Assembly (NCBI RefSeq): GCF_036373705.1
Contig: NC_089850.1
Span: forward strand, 25,736,733 to 25,800,732
DNA from: Amia ocellicauda
Lineage: Eukaryota > Chordata > Actinopteri > Amiiformes > Amiidae
DNA: 64,000 nt
Direction: 5' to 3'
In this document: piece after piece, positions 31,441 through 43,700 of the stretch
Layout: each line of letters opens with the position of its first letter
How positions within the stretch are numbered: the first letter of the stretch is position 1
The notes under the pieces: generated by a model
What the model saw: the letters and a program-made list of their open reading frames with translations, nothing else
The model's database searches: none
Told to the model about the DNA's origin: nothing
Made by a program: the position numbers and the translations under genes

Positions 31441-34400
31441 GCCTGTGTTTGTCAAGTGCCTAATATGAAGCACTCTTCAGAACATATTGTTTTTAATATA
31501 TATTATGGTAAATATGTGCATTTTGGTAGTCTTCAATATGAAAAAAGTTGATAGAAGCAGCAGTAGAACCTGGGCGGAAGGAGACATTAAATATTGCTAC
31601 AGTCAATATTTATACTTTGGAAGTGATTATTTGTATAGTGGTCTGCTGAGCCAGTTTTTCACTTTATATGTTTATGTGATTAGTGAATAACAGTTCCTCA
31701 TGTTTAACATGAATGGAGAGTCCTCTGCCTGTTTCACTTGTCTGTCTGTATTCAATCCATATCTAGCCTGAAGCATCCATGTAGCAAAGGCAGACTTATA
31801 CAGTTTAAAGATTGTTACAAAAATGTCCATTCAGTGTTAACTATGTATGGGTAAAGTTACTTGTCTTTGTGTCTCCCTGGGTTTTTATCCCCTGAATATG
31901 TCCCTGGCACTGGTAATTCCTTGGGTTAATTAAATTGGTCCTGTTTCATTGATAACATCTGTAGAGCTGTTGGATGAAGTTAAAATGCAATATTTAACAT
32001 AAAGGAAAAGAGACAGCTTCCCTACATATTATTAAATGACAGCAAATATTTTTTGTGCAAAATGCTTTATTATTATCAAGAAGAAGACAAGAAAAACACT
32101 TACTTACTTTTGAAAGCATCAGTGTTGATTAAATGGTGTTACAAACTGCTGTGGGCAACAGTGTATTTGATGGTGGAAACATCAGCAGCAGTCTGGAAAT
32201 GTATTGAGCTGTCATGAGCTAGTATGAAAAGTCCCAAGTCAGCATGTGCTCGGTGATACTAATCTTTATTAAAAAGCACTTTGAAGAAAAAATTATATGA
32301 GAGTCAGTCAATCAAACTTTGTAGTCATCTGGCAAGAGAGCCCCCCATCATATTTCCACACTAAGCAAAGGAAAAGATGCCCTCTGTCGGACAGAAAATG
32401 AATAATAAATTATAAATAACCACAGATTTTGCTCAACAAGAACAATCACAGCTCTTCCTGGCCCCTCGAATCCAAATGTGAAAAATAGATTTGGAAAAGA
32501 TTTTATTTTATTATTATTAAATTATGTTCTGCTTCTTATAGGTAGCATAAGAAGAAAAAATCTCAGTATCTATTCAATTCTCTAAGATCCCTCTGGATTT
32601 CACTTTGTTATGAAGAATTGGGATTTTTTTTCTTGATAAGACATGCAGGTTTATCCAACTCCAACAGCTACTATTTTACTGAAGCACTCAGAGGGTTTGA
32701 CTTTATAAAAACTATATTAGGTACTGCCAGCCTTCTTTATATACTTTAAATAGGTAGTATAAGATCATGGGGATATTTTTTATTAAGACCTGCTGGTGTG
32801 AGGGTAACAAATGTCACAAATTCAGCAGACAACTTGAGGTAAATAAAAGATCAATGAAAAGCTCCTTTCACTGTAACTCCAGAAAACAGATATATTTATT
32901 TAAAACCTTGTTTCTGAATAGCTTTCTGTTTTAACTAACCTTATACATTGGCAGCTATTGATATGATCAAATTACTATTATATTTGTTTAACAAAAAAAC
33001 TAAACAATTGAAAACTATACAGCAGATACTATCAGTGCAAAAAACTGCATACTCAAAATAGTTTTCAAGTCACAACTTCATCCATAAAAGCATACTTTAC
33101 CAGTCTGCACACTCATCATTATGAAAGTGATTATGTAAAACACAAACTAACAAGGGGAACCTTTATAAAATATAGCATTAAATCCTGATAATTCAAACAT
33201 AACAAAAGCAAAAGGTAAAATCTTAAGAATAGAAATAATATTTCAAATCATGTCTTCAAATAACGGAATTAACAGAAACAATAAGACAGTGTTCTCTACC
33301 TGGCGTAACTTCTTTAAAGAACATTGACTGCAATTATTGCATTATTAATCACTACTGATTTCATGGTCATGTATTAGGCTGCTGACAATTATCTGGCTAC
33401 TTTTCCTGTCACTGATGTATTTCTCAAAGCTTCACTAGCGTGTTCATGTGCAAATCTAATCACGGCTCTAATGAATCATCAATGGCAAAAGCAAAAGTCA
33501 CAGAGAAGATGCTTCATATAATCTGTTCCACTGTTGATACTTTTATAAAAACAAAAATTGTAAATCTGGAAGTTTTAAAAACAAAAGCACCAACAGAAAA
33601 ATGTGAACATTTGCCATTAAAATACATTTCCACCTAATTATTATTATTATTATTGTTTAAATTTCCTGGAGTTTATGCATGGATCCGAAACAGCTGTGAT
33701 CTTTGTTCAACTATAATACATTCCCTCAAATGAGGCCATACTCATTTTTATCACCATGATATCTTTTATTTTCTATACATTTAGCTAATAATTAAAAAAT
33801 ACAATATTTTGTTTAATAAAACCTTTATTGGGTTTATAATCCTGTAAGTTTACCAGTGTGGTTGTATGTGTCAGTGTTGATTTTCCTCTCAGTATTGGCT
33901 GATCTCAAAATAACAACCTGAAATGATACAGGGGCTTCGAACCCTTAAAACAAACAAACCAACTGCATCTGTTGAGATTAAATTAAAGACAATAGCGATA
34001 TGATTCAAAAGGCACTTACACATTCCTTCCAACATACATTAAAAAGTGTACTAAAATAAATATATCACAGAAATGGTAGAATTCCTTGACAAAATTGACA
34101 CCAGTAAAGCATTCAATCTAAGTTCTAATATGATTTTTAAAATATAATGTTTCATGTGAGAAGGTAATTCCCAAATTGTAATGGTAAGTAAAATTCCCAT
34201 GGTAAGTAAAGTATGTGGATTATAAATCATCTAACAAGAAACAGAGGATACAGATTAAAAGGGGTAAAGGGGATAACTTGTTCAACTACCATCTCTAGAG
34301 ACATAGTACAGGGTAACATCACTGAGTCCACAATCCCCAAAACTGCCGATGGATACAAAGCCATTCACTTTCAGTGAATTCTAAATATCAAACCTGTCCT

Positions 34401-36470
34401 TCTTTTGTTTTGTTTTTTAACACTATAGAACACTTCAATTATCTTCCATTTAAGATGCTGTGAAAATGGAAAATTATGTTTAATAAATAAGTAAAATAAT
34501 AGTTGGAAACAAGGCAGCAAATTGTTGGAGAAGAGATTAGTTTCAATAAAAGCAACAGATTAGAAAATAGATAGGGGTGCAACTGTCAGACAAGGAGATG
34601 CTTGGATGAGGATTTTGAATGGTTGGAGCCAGATGAGAGTGGTCCTTTTTTTTAACTGAAACAAGACATGTTTAGATCAAATTTAACTCTTTCTCTCTGG
34701 ACCAGTTCACTGCTTCCTGCCATTAATCCTGAAACTAACAACAGTAATACATAAGAAAAACTATGATGTTTAGAACAGGATGTTATCAGCCCTGTTTGAT
34801 AGGTGCCAAATATGAGCAGTGAGCAAACAGGAAGGGCATGAAAGGAGTGGGTGGGATCTCATAAGGACTTCAATTTACAATTAATTTGGTTACTACACTC
34901 CTTAATACCTCTGTCTCCTTTCACACTACTACACCAACCCAGGCTATGATTTTTGGAAGTGTAACAGCACATACACAGGTAGAATGTGGGTTGCCCTGGG
35001 CAGTGGCGTGGTAAAGGAGTGAAAGGTGGTGACGATTCAGTGCCCTGAGAGGGAGAGCACACTATACACTGCACACTGCACATCATATCGGTGGGGTCCA
35101 TGCAGGTTTTCTTTCATGGGTCATAGAAATCCTGGCTACGCCTCCGGTCCTGGGTCAAGGGCAGCCCACCATGTAATTCCTTCAGTGACTTTGACCTTAC
35201 CTGTAGCTTGAAACAGTAGCTTGAAAGCTTGTAACAGACCTGCTGAACACCAAGTCCTCACCTGGATAGGCTGTACCTGTTTAAACCACACTAGTGTAAA
35301 ATTGGCTTAAATATTGCGTCAAGGAAGCTGAATCCCTTTTCCCACCAGATTCCTGTTTCTCCAAGCCATCACATTTCACTTACACACACCCCCAATTATC
35401 TGTAAGCATTTCTCACTCTCACATATTACTAACACTCTACTACTCGCATTCCAAGAATGTATTAGAACACCACCCTTCATTTTAACATCATAAAAACAGA
35501 TTTACAATACAATGAAATGAAAATAATAACACAATTTAAAGATACAAAAGACATTTTGTACAGCTGTATGTATTATACCAGAGACCGGAAAATTAAATAA
35601 CAGACTAAATTAGTTTATGTTTAAAGGAAACATGTTAGTCCTCCGTGGAGCTGTGCTGCTCCTCTCTTTGAAAGGTTCCCGTTCAAGAGAAGTATTAAAA
35701 TACCAAATTGTACTTGAGTAACTGCAGATATTCAGATAGGAATATAGGAGGGCTTGGAGACATTCTGGAAGAAACCCTGAAATGCTGTCCATCAGTCCCA
35801 TTTTTCAGGACAAACTACTTTATAATCAGTACTTAAAGGCAGTATATGGAGAATTTACCTGACAGTCCTAGAACAAACATACAATACATTAGGTATGAGA
35901 GAGACATCACAGTAGCACTTTCCCATATCATAACAGATCAAATTTAGTTTGGATTATGCATGCTAATAGGCACCCATAATATTTTAATAATTATTGTCAC
36001 ATATTGCAATTTCTGACTATACTACATATTAACCACAGACTTTTACATTTGGACATGCAAAATAAAAATAGTTTAGAGAAACATATTGATCTGAAGGTGT
36101 CACTGCATTTTATTTTCCTTTATATGACCTATATGTAGAATATGAAATCTGTTTAATACTGATAAAATTATAGAATGATAAAAACAACTTAGTATTTAAA
36201 AATGGAAAATTCCATCACAAAAGAAAACGTTTTTTATTAACTTGCTGTTTTATTTTTTCATCTATGTTCTTATTCACAATTAAATAATTTGATTGGCTTT
36301 TTATGCCTTAAGACTTATACAAAAATATCATGAGTTCTTTCAACCATTCTACAAACAGCAAAACAAAATATTTTTAGACTCTTTTGAATGTAGGAAAGTG
36401 CTGTTCCCTTATGTAAAACAAAGTTATATTCATTACTGGTCAATGCAATACTGATCATACCAGATCATGC
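31441..36470. other. Intergenic DNA between IL20RA and SLC35D3, no gene seen
   Basis: AT-rich with scattered short frames. Nothing coding or clearly repetitive recognised, apart from a short (ATT)n near 33640. Confidence 0.5.
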
Positions 36471-36473
36471 GTT

Positions 36474-36495
36474 TTATTTTATTTATTTATTTATT
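36474..36495 (-). promoter_or_regulatory. Candidate polyadenylation signals of SLC35D3
   Basis: Overlapping TTTATT motifs on the plus strand read as AATAAA on the coding strand, starting about 30 nt after the stop. More distal signals (about 36250) are possible. Confidence 0.4.
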
Positions 36496-36524
36496 TTTTC
36501 TCTCCACATTTGATGGATTTCTTA

Positions 36525-37315
36525 TTAGGGACTTTGCAATTCTTCATTTTCAATTAATGTATCTTTCTTCATGAACTTCAAGTTCCGTATGGATCTCCAC
36601 ACCCCTACATAACTGTCACTCAGAGACAGACTCTTTGCCTCTGCCTCGGGGGGGTTGGTTTGCGCTTGCATTTCAATGGACTCCATTGTGCCATTCCCGT
36701 CAATGGGACCGACCAGAGTTCCATTGGGCACAATCTCTAAGTGCCCATTTTCTTTTGGTTCCTCACCTTTGTACAGTTCCCCTGGTAGCTCTTCATCTTT
36801 TGAAGATTCCTCCAAGTCTTGGTATTTACTCTTCTTTCTTGTCTCAAAATACTTGACTATACAATAGATTATGGACCCCAAAGTGTTAACCACCACCCCT
36901 GCGATGAACAACTGTGTAGGTTCCACATCACTGAAGGCTAACATTCCCACTGTGATGGTGGCAACACTTTTAACCACCCCCACAAAACTGGTAGTGACTG
37001 CAGAGTTAATGTAAGTACAGTGGAGGGTGGTGAAGTTCATTGCACAGCCTATAAGGATACAGGCACAGAAAGTGCAGGTTATGAAAGGGTTTGTCCATCC
37101 AGGATAAGTCCATGCATTAATAGAGTCCAGACTAGCAAATGAACAGACAAACAGTATCGGGGAGGCAGTGACAGCAATAGCATACTGGGCGGTCAATGGC
37201 CCATAGTCACTGTCTGCGCTGGTCTTCTGAATAATCACAAGGTATGACGCATGGATGATGACCGCAAGAACCCCCGTCACGTAGCCGAAGGGATCTCCGG
37301 TCAGATCGCCAGCTC
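36525..37315 (-). CDS. slc35d3: SLC35D3 exon 2
   Basis: Begins AGDLTGDPFGYVTG after a CCGCAG acceptor, carries the remaining helices (NPFITCTFCACILIGC, SVATITVGMLAFSDVEP, LFIAGVVVNTLGSIIYC) and a hydrophilic tail of about 110 residues ending at the stop at 36525. Confidence 0.97.
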
Positions 37316-37735
37316 CTGCGGAAACAAAGCAAGGTGTGCGCCACAAGCACAATTACGCAAATGATTCACATTTGTGTTCATGTTAACTGTATGGTACACT
37401 TTAAACATTCATACACATTTTCAAAGGCACTGATTGTGTAACATACCTTGCAAACTGTTAAGCAAGTGAAAGCACACCACTAAGCATGGGGTTGAAGTAC
37501 ATATTTAAGGAATATATATTGCGTTAAAGTGCTATCTAAATTATGCTGGTGCCTTCTTAATTTCAGTGACTTCAAAACATATCATTTAAACAAATAGTAT
37601 GTACAGTATGTAGTTCATGGTACTTTTCTTTAAAATAGGCTAACTCTGTTGTGCAAAACTTCATAATAATACTTGAAACAGAACATTGTTCCAAACAGAG
37701 CCTGTTTCTTGTGGTTAATTCGTGGTATAATAAAA

Positions 37736-37794
<59 letters not shown>

Positions 37795-38475
37795 TACATA
37801 CTTTAGAGGGGGGGGGGGAGCAAAACGTCTCAAAATAGTTGTCTACATTTGAGTATTTTAGCATGCAGCATACACTACATAACCTATTGCTTGACATTTG
37901 TTTGACTACCTATACCAAAGACGCACTAAGTCAGACAGCTGTTTTAGAATATACTAATTTAAAAAGCCCGTTCAAAATAACTTGTTTCGAAGAAGAAGAA
38001 GAAGAAGAAGAAGAAGAAGAAGAAGAAGAAGAAAGCTACCTGCTAACGCAGCTCCTCCAGTAGTGATGAGCACCGCAGCTATCACTCCGACAGACGGCAT
38101 GCCATTCTTCAGGACACACACTCCGATGACCAGAGTGACCAGAGGCAGACAGCGTTTGAAAACCACATACATGGGGAGGCTGAGCCCCCGCAGCGACCAC
38201 AGGGTTAGTGTCGACTGCAGCGTGGATAAAACTGTTACACTGGCAAACACTTTGGCCAAATGCAGGCTATAGGGAGGCACATCCACCTTCCCCAGTCTCC
38301 TCAGGGTCTCCAGGGTTAGCGCTGCAGTGGTGCTTGTCAGGCACTGGATGAGAGTGAGGTAGTTGAAGTGGTAAGTTGTTATCAGAAATTTTAATAAGAT
38401 ATTTAAAGATCCAGAGAAAAATCCATGCGCAACAGCCACTGAAATGCCCAGTAATCGTCCTTTGCAAACTTCCAT
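36525..38475 (-). CDS. slc35d3: Solute carrier family 35 member D3, complete
   Basis: Multi-pass membrane protein of the nucleotide-sugar transporter family. In mammals it affects platelet dense granules and dopamine D1-receptor trafficking; its transported substrate is not firmly known. Two exons on the minus strand, 38475-38040 and 37315-36525, join in phase 1 (GCAG|GTAG donor, CCGCAG acceptor) to give 1227 nt, 408 residues (human 416). The start MEVCKGRLLGISVAVAHGF aligns with the human start, although the frame stays open upstream. Conserved blocks include LSTLQSTLTLWSLRGLSLPM, YVVFKRCLPLVT, AGDLTGDPFGYVTGVLAV, MNFTTLHCTYINSAVTTSF and the C-terminal LIENEELQSP. The soluble tail before it is diverged. 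The gene lies between IL20RA (convergent) and PEX7 (same strand), as in human. Confidence 0.97.
37739..37797. repeat. (TA)n(CA)n compound microsatellite in the SLC35D3 intron
   Basis: About 20 TA followed by about 8 CA units; a G-tract (37808-37818) follows. Confidence 0.9.
37989..38034. repeat. (GAA)n microsatellite at the SLC35D3 donor site
   Basis: About 15 GAA units on the plus strand. On the coding strand it is (TTC)n starting only about 6 nt inside the intron. Confidence 0.92.
38040..38475 (-). CDS. slc35d3: SLC35D3 exon 1
   Basis: Encodes residues 1-145, about five membrane helices, with SLPMYVVFKRCLPLVTLVIG and ending GGAALAG. The donor GTAGCT is followed at once by a (TTC)n tract. 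Confidence 0.96.
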
Positions 38476-40650
38476 GATTCCCTGCAGACTAGTTCTCTTA
38501 TTCCAGATGAGAGCGAAGCACAATTGCGGAGTGTCCTGATGGTCCAGCCAGTTACTTGTACAATGCATACACCCAGGGGCAAACCACTACATTGTCACAT
38601 TTATTTATGTCAGAAAAAAAATCAATTGGCCAGCAGGACCTCTTATTTTGAGATTGCCCACCGCTACAGTGGCAACGTCCAAAGGGAAGGAAAAAAAAAA
38701 GCTGTGAGCTGCTGACGCATTTGGTTCTGGAGGTGAACCCGCGCTATTCATTTATTTAATGATGTGGGAGTGATTTTTAGATTTGTATAACGGTCTCTCG
38801 CTTTCTTACCCTATGCATTACGCGAGCACCCTCTCAACCAGGACTGATATGCTGGATACACGGTGCACTTTCACAAAGCTCCCCCTCTCCATTACGCACA
38901 CCTTCCGCGGAGGGCATTTACGCCGATCTTTTAATCTAGATTGCAGTCTCCATTGCACCGCTATTAGCCCCTGTGCGTAATGACATACATCTTTCCTATC
39001 GATGTACTTTATTGGTTTTCAGTTGACAATATTTACATGCCAAACTTAATTAAAATGCACGACGACAAGTCTGTAGCACGTGTACTAATACTAATAATTA
39101 AAAAGTTAGAGGACGGGAAGATAGAAAGTGCACTTATAATATCTGCCAGTGCAAATATGAAACTTTACATCTTCATTTCTGCCGCAAAATACCTGTTATT
39201 TTAATGGTGGGAAATTAAAGTTATATATAATTATATATTTAAATATAATAGTCAAATACTTTTCCATTTCATAAAACATATTACAACCATGTTCTTAAAT
39301 ATACTTGTAAAATGATTAACTACAGTTAAAATGCACATTTGCTTTCACATTTTTTAAGGTGTCAGTTGGTAAAGGCACAGTTTTCTTTTCAGGTAAACTT
39401 CTGGACATGGACCTGCAAAAAGGTATTTGACAAGGCTATCTGGTAGAAAGCTATGGACAATTTCCAAGACTATCAGTATAGGCTACCAATCATATAGGTA
39501 TGCTCTCAAATCAACTTGGTGTACTGTATTCATGTTTGTATGTCACTTTACTATTATCCTAAGAAACATGCTACAAAACAAAAAGTCATCTATCCAAGCA
39601 CCTAAAATGGCATGTTTTCCACAGTTAAAGTGGCATTTGGATGCAACAGTTGTTTTTGCTTGGTAAATTTAAGACAGAGGAAACACTACTGGTATTTTTA
39701 AATTGCTATGCCAATTATCTGGAGATGCAAAAGATTCACACACAATGAGTATATCTGGTGGATTTATAATTAACATTAAATATAAAGATTAGACAAATAA
39801 GTCAGAGTATGTTAACTTAAATTATTGTATTTATAAGAGATATCTGAAGTATCAATATAAATATGAATGACACCTTTAAACCTTTAAAATCAGTGCTGTC
39901 TCACATTCTGTGCTCAAAGTAAGTACAATACATTACCTAAATGATAAGTGAAGGATCTCCATATACAGTAAGCAACAACATGGCTTGGTAAAATTATTTT
40001 AATGCATTAATAGCTCTTTCAGTAAAATGTGCTTTCTCATAATAACACTTTAAATCAACAAACAAGATTCAAATTCAGTCAATGAATACAAGTTCGATGA
40101 TCGTCACATTAGCTGGCATGGCAGACCTTTAAAATCAGGGGCATTACCAGCAAGTTTACAAATAATTTTCTTCACTGAGCTATGGGAAATTGACCACAAC
40201 CCTGACCAGTCCATATAATTAAAAGTAGTCAGAACCGCTGAATGATGCACACATTGTAACATTTCTATTTAATGTATATTCAGATTCCCCAGAGATTCCC
40301 TCATGCCTTTAGTTATGAAAGTCATAGGTATAGCCTCTCTCTACTATGGCTGTACTTGTTCGCTAATTTGTAGTGGGGTGTATTGTGCACGATTGTATTT
40401 ACTGCACTCAGTACTGCACACAAGCAACCCAGTGATCACAACTGTATTGCTACAGATATAAACTGCATGCACCACACGATATGGAAATATGGAGTCCTGT
40501 ATTTCAGACCCCATCTGTTGGGCTGAAGCTCATCTGCAGGGCATCTCATAACACGATGATGAAGACTGATGCGGAGCGCTGACCATAGCACGTACAAATC
40601 ATCTGAATCGAGTCTTTCCTCTTCAGCTATGAAAAATAATTCTCTCTTGT
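38476..40650. other. SLC35D3 promoter side and PEX7 3' flank
   Basis: Intergenic space between the stop of PEX7 and the start of SLC35D3, both on the minus strand. It should hold the SLC35D3 promoter (38480-39000 is somewhat GC-richer) and the PEX7 3' UTR. No discrete element can be shown. Confidence 0.5.
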
Positions 40651-40731
40651 CTATGGTCCACTCTGATGAAGGGCGGATAGGCACGGAGGTGTATATATTT
40701 TTATGGTCTCATCCCAAGCACAGTCTACGAC
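40651..40731 (-). CDS. pex7: PEX7 last exon
   Basis: Acceptor TTTGCAG ends at 40732. Encodes [13 protein letters not shown], matching the human [13 protein letters not shown], then a diverged tail [13 protein letters not shown] before TAG (40653-40651), four residues longer than human. Confidence 0.93.
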   Translation of the reverse strand, partial: VVDCAWDETIKIYTPPCLSALHQSGP

Positions 40732-43700
40732 CTGCAAATGAACCACATTAAAATCAGCAGTGCATTACCTTAAAATATTACAAGACATAAAAGGTATTAC
40801 TGCCAATAACTGCGAGGGAAAAATGTTTTTCCTGTTATATACATTCTAGATTTGCATTCACATCCTTTTATAAGTGCAATGCAGTGTAAGTATTTTCCTG
40901 ACGATTAGATTTAAAAATAAAAAATATAGCCTGAGCACAGGATCTTGTCTATGTCAAACAAACATTTCTGCAGTTCTAAAATACAATACTACATACTATA
41001 ATATGAATTAATACATTTAAAAAGGATAGTGGTGGCTCAGTGACTACACTCTGAATTTGTAACACATCATACGTAGACTGTATATAAAACGGCGGTACAG
41101 GTCACTTAAGAGTATCTCAAAAGTATATAATGGAGATACTATGATTTTCGCTAGTAACATATGTAAATTTCTTCATATAATTAATCAAACTACATATTTT
41201 TACTGATCGGTAAAATACATTTAAGGTGTATCGCTTAGAAATATGTATTTCAGATCATTATTGAATGAAAAAGGAACGTCAGCATGTGATTTTATTATAT
41301 GGTAGACAGCGAGAAGAAAGGGAACATTTATTTATTGGAAAAGATAACAGCTGTTGAGATGCAGACAGTATGTATTTGTAATGATCTAAGCCAGGTGCTT
41401 TTCCACCATTATGAAATTAAACCTTAGCTTGAAAAGGCTCCACATTGTATTTAGAATGATGTTCACAGATTGTATTTTGCTATCCAAACCGTTTTCCAAT
41501 CTCAGCTTGAGCACTTCCTCTCACTGACCTAGAGGCAACATTAATCTATCAGGAGAGAGACGGCAGACAACCCAACCATGATGTTAAAAGTGTAGGCTCG
41601 TTTTAACACCACTTACTCCACACCCACTTTTTGACATTAAAAGACCAGTGGTTTTGCACTGGTAGAAATATGAATATATATTTTTCGCCAAATTAAATAT
41701 TATAGTATTCTAACAATATATTTAAAAATAGTAAAAACCATGTGGCAGAGCACAATATCCATTTTTCTTTCCACTGTGAAGGATGCCTCCAAAGCTTTGT
41801 CTAAACCCCTTTGTCACCAAATATGTGTTGTTTTTCTAGATTAGCTTACTAGGCATTATAATTATCTGTAAAGACAACGAGAATCATGAAGAGGGACTGC
41901 CTGTTGTGTTAACAAATATAAAATGGTATGAAATGTGAACTGTACAGCTTAAGAAGTAAGTATTCCTTCTCTTCCAATATGGATAATCTCATCCTTAAAC
42001 TATATACTCACTCATTAAACTCGAACACAAAAATGGCTGGCTGGTAATAAATCTTCCAATGTCTCACATTAAAGTGAGTTAAATGTAGTACCACTTGTGT
42101 CAAAGTGAACACATTAACCACCCCTATGTCTTGATTGGCTTTTAATTTAACAGACACATTTGGAAGCTTCATTGCCTATTTAATTCCTTATACACATGCT
42201 GCATTTCAAATTATTTGTATAAGGTGCCTCTTTTGTTCTACAATTTTCAGAGAAGCAGAAAGAATTGAAAATTACAATAAATCAAAAAGCTATTAATGAA
42301 GTTCAGTGAATAAAGAACATTAAAGTTGCCTGTTGGCAAGAAAGGCAGCTGCAGCAAATGGTACACATTGTGTGTCATATGCTGGCAGAGAGGATATTCA
42401 GCTCTCTGTCAGTGGCTTCAAACAAACACACAAGAGAAACAAAAGAACAAACAAAGATGTATGACAAACAGAAAAACTTGAACAAGCATGTTTATCTTTT
42501 ACTTGCTGCAAAACATCTGGTATTCTTTTGAAATATCAAACTGTTTTAAAGAGTTTGGGAAACTACAAAATATTACAAGAAATGAACAATTAAGCTTGAA
42601 AAAATAATCACAAAGAGTTCAATAAATAAATGATAAATGAGACACGGTGCCAAAGAAACAAAGATATTGAGGACAGAGTGGTGACGTGGGTGCAGAGTGA
42701 TGTAGCCTCATCGCAGACAGGGTCTCCATCCAGCCTTCCCCATAACCTGTGCTGCTCTGTCGCTGGGCATTGTTTAGGCCTATGCATTACAGTTTATATA
42801 TAGATATTATCTGATGTGCAATTCGTAACAGTTTTGTAACACTGGTGGATGGAAGATAGGTTGAACTTATCTTGATCAATTTAAAAATCAAATCATACTG
42901 TGAACCATTTGCTTAGACTTATTCTTTTCTGCTAATGCAAGGAGGTAAAGCCATTACCAAGCGAAATTTGTATGTAGGACTCTCAAGATGCTTTGTAGAA
43001 GAACATGGTTTTCAAGATCACTATACAAATGGCTTTTGGCGGATGGTAAAATCTTCTCTGTACTGGAAATGAATCCTTTCCACTGCAGGTACTGCATGCT
43101 GCTCCTACAAGTTTAGTACTATAGCCATTCCCTCGTCACAATCAAGAGTGCATCGGTACCGGCTATTTTATCATGAAGATTTTATTTTTCCCATTCAGCA
43201 TAAGAATGATTCTTCATGTGACTGTGCTTTCATTTAATTATTATGTCTCTCACCCTGTGGTGTTTAAGATTTCTTACTTATTCTGGCAGTTTTACTCAGC
43301 TTGGACAAATCCAGCATCTGCCTTCATATTGGTGTTGATGTTGTTTTTTTTAATCTTATCAATGGTATTTTTTTTGTTTTTTTGACAAATTCGGAACTGT
43401 TTTATACTGGTTTGTTAATTAGTTATTATTTATAGATTACTTCTTTAATGAGAAGAATTGTTCCCAGTGCAAGTTTTAAAAAAAGAAATATGTACAAGGC
43501 AATAGTTCGTATTTTTTCTCCCCCCCACAATGTACCATGCCACTCACTCCATTAATTCATTAAAGCTACTGCATTGACCCATTAACTGATTTAATTCGCT
43601 TAGCTATAGCTGCTGTCTCCAATTCATCACCATTGACTCTTTCCCCAGGCCTACAAACCCTTTCATGGCACTCCAGAGGCCATCATTCAAACTTGATGGA

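Noticed and set aside
37982..38272. Plus-strand open frame with poly-arginine start
   Set aside because: Antisense of SLC35D3 exon 1 read through the (GAA)n tract.
40436..40684. 82-residue minus-strand frame
   Set aside because: Overlaps the PEX7 last exon in another frame and has no conserved features.
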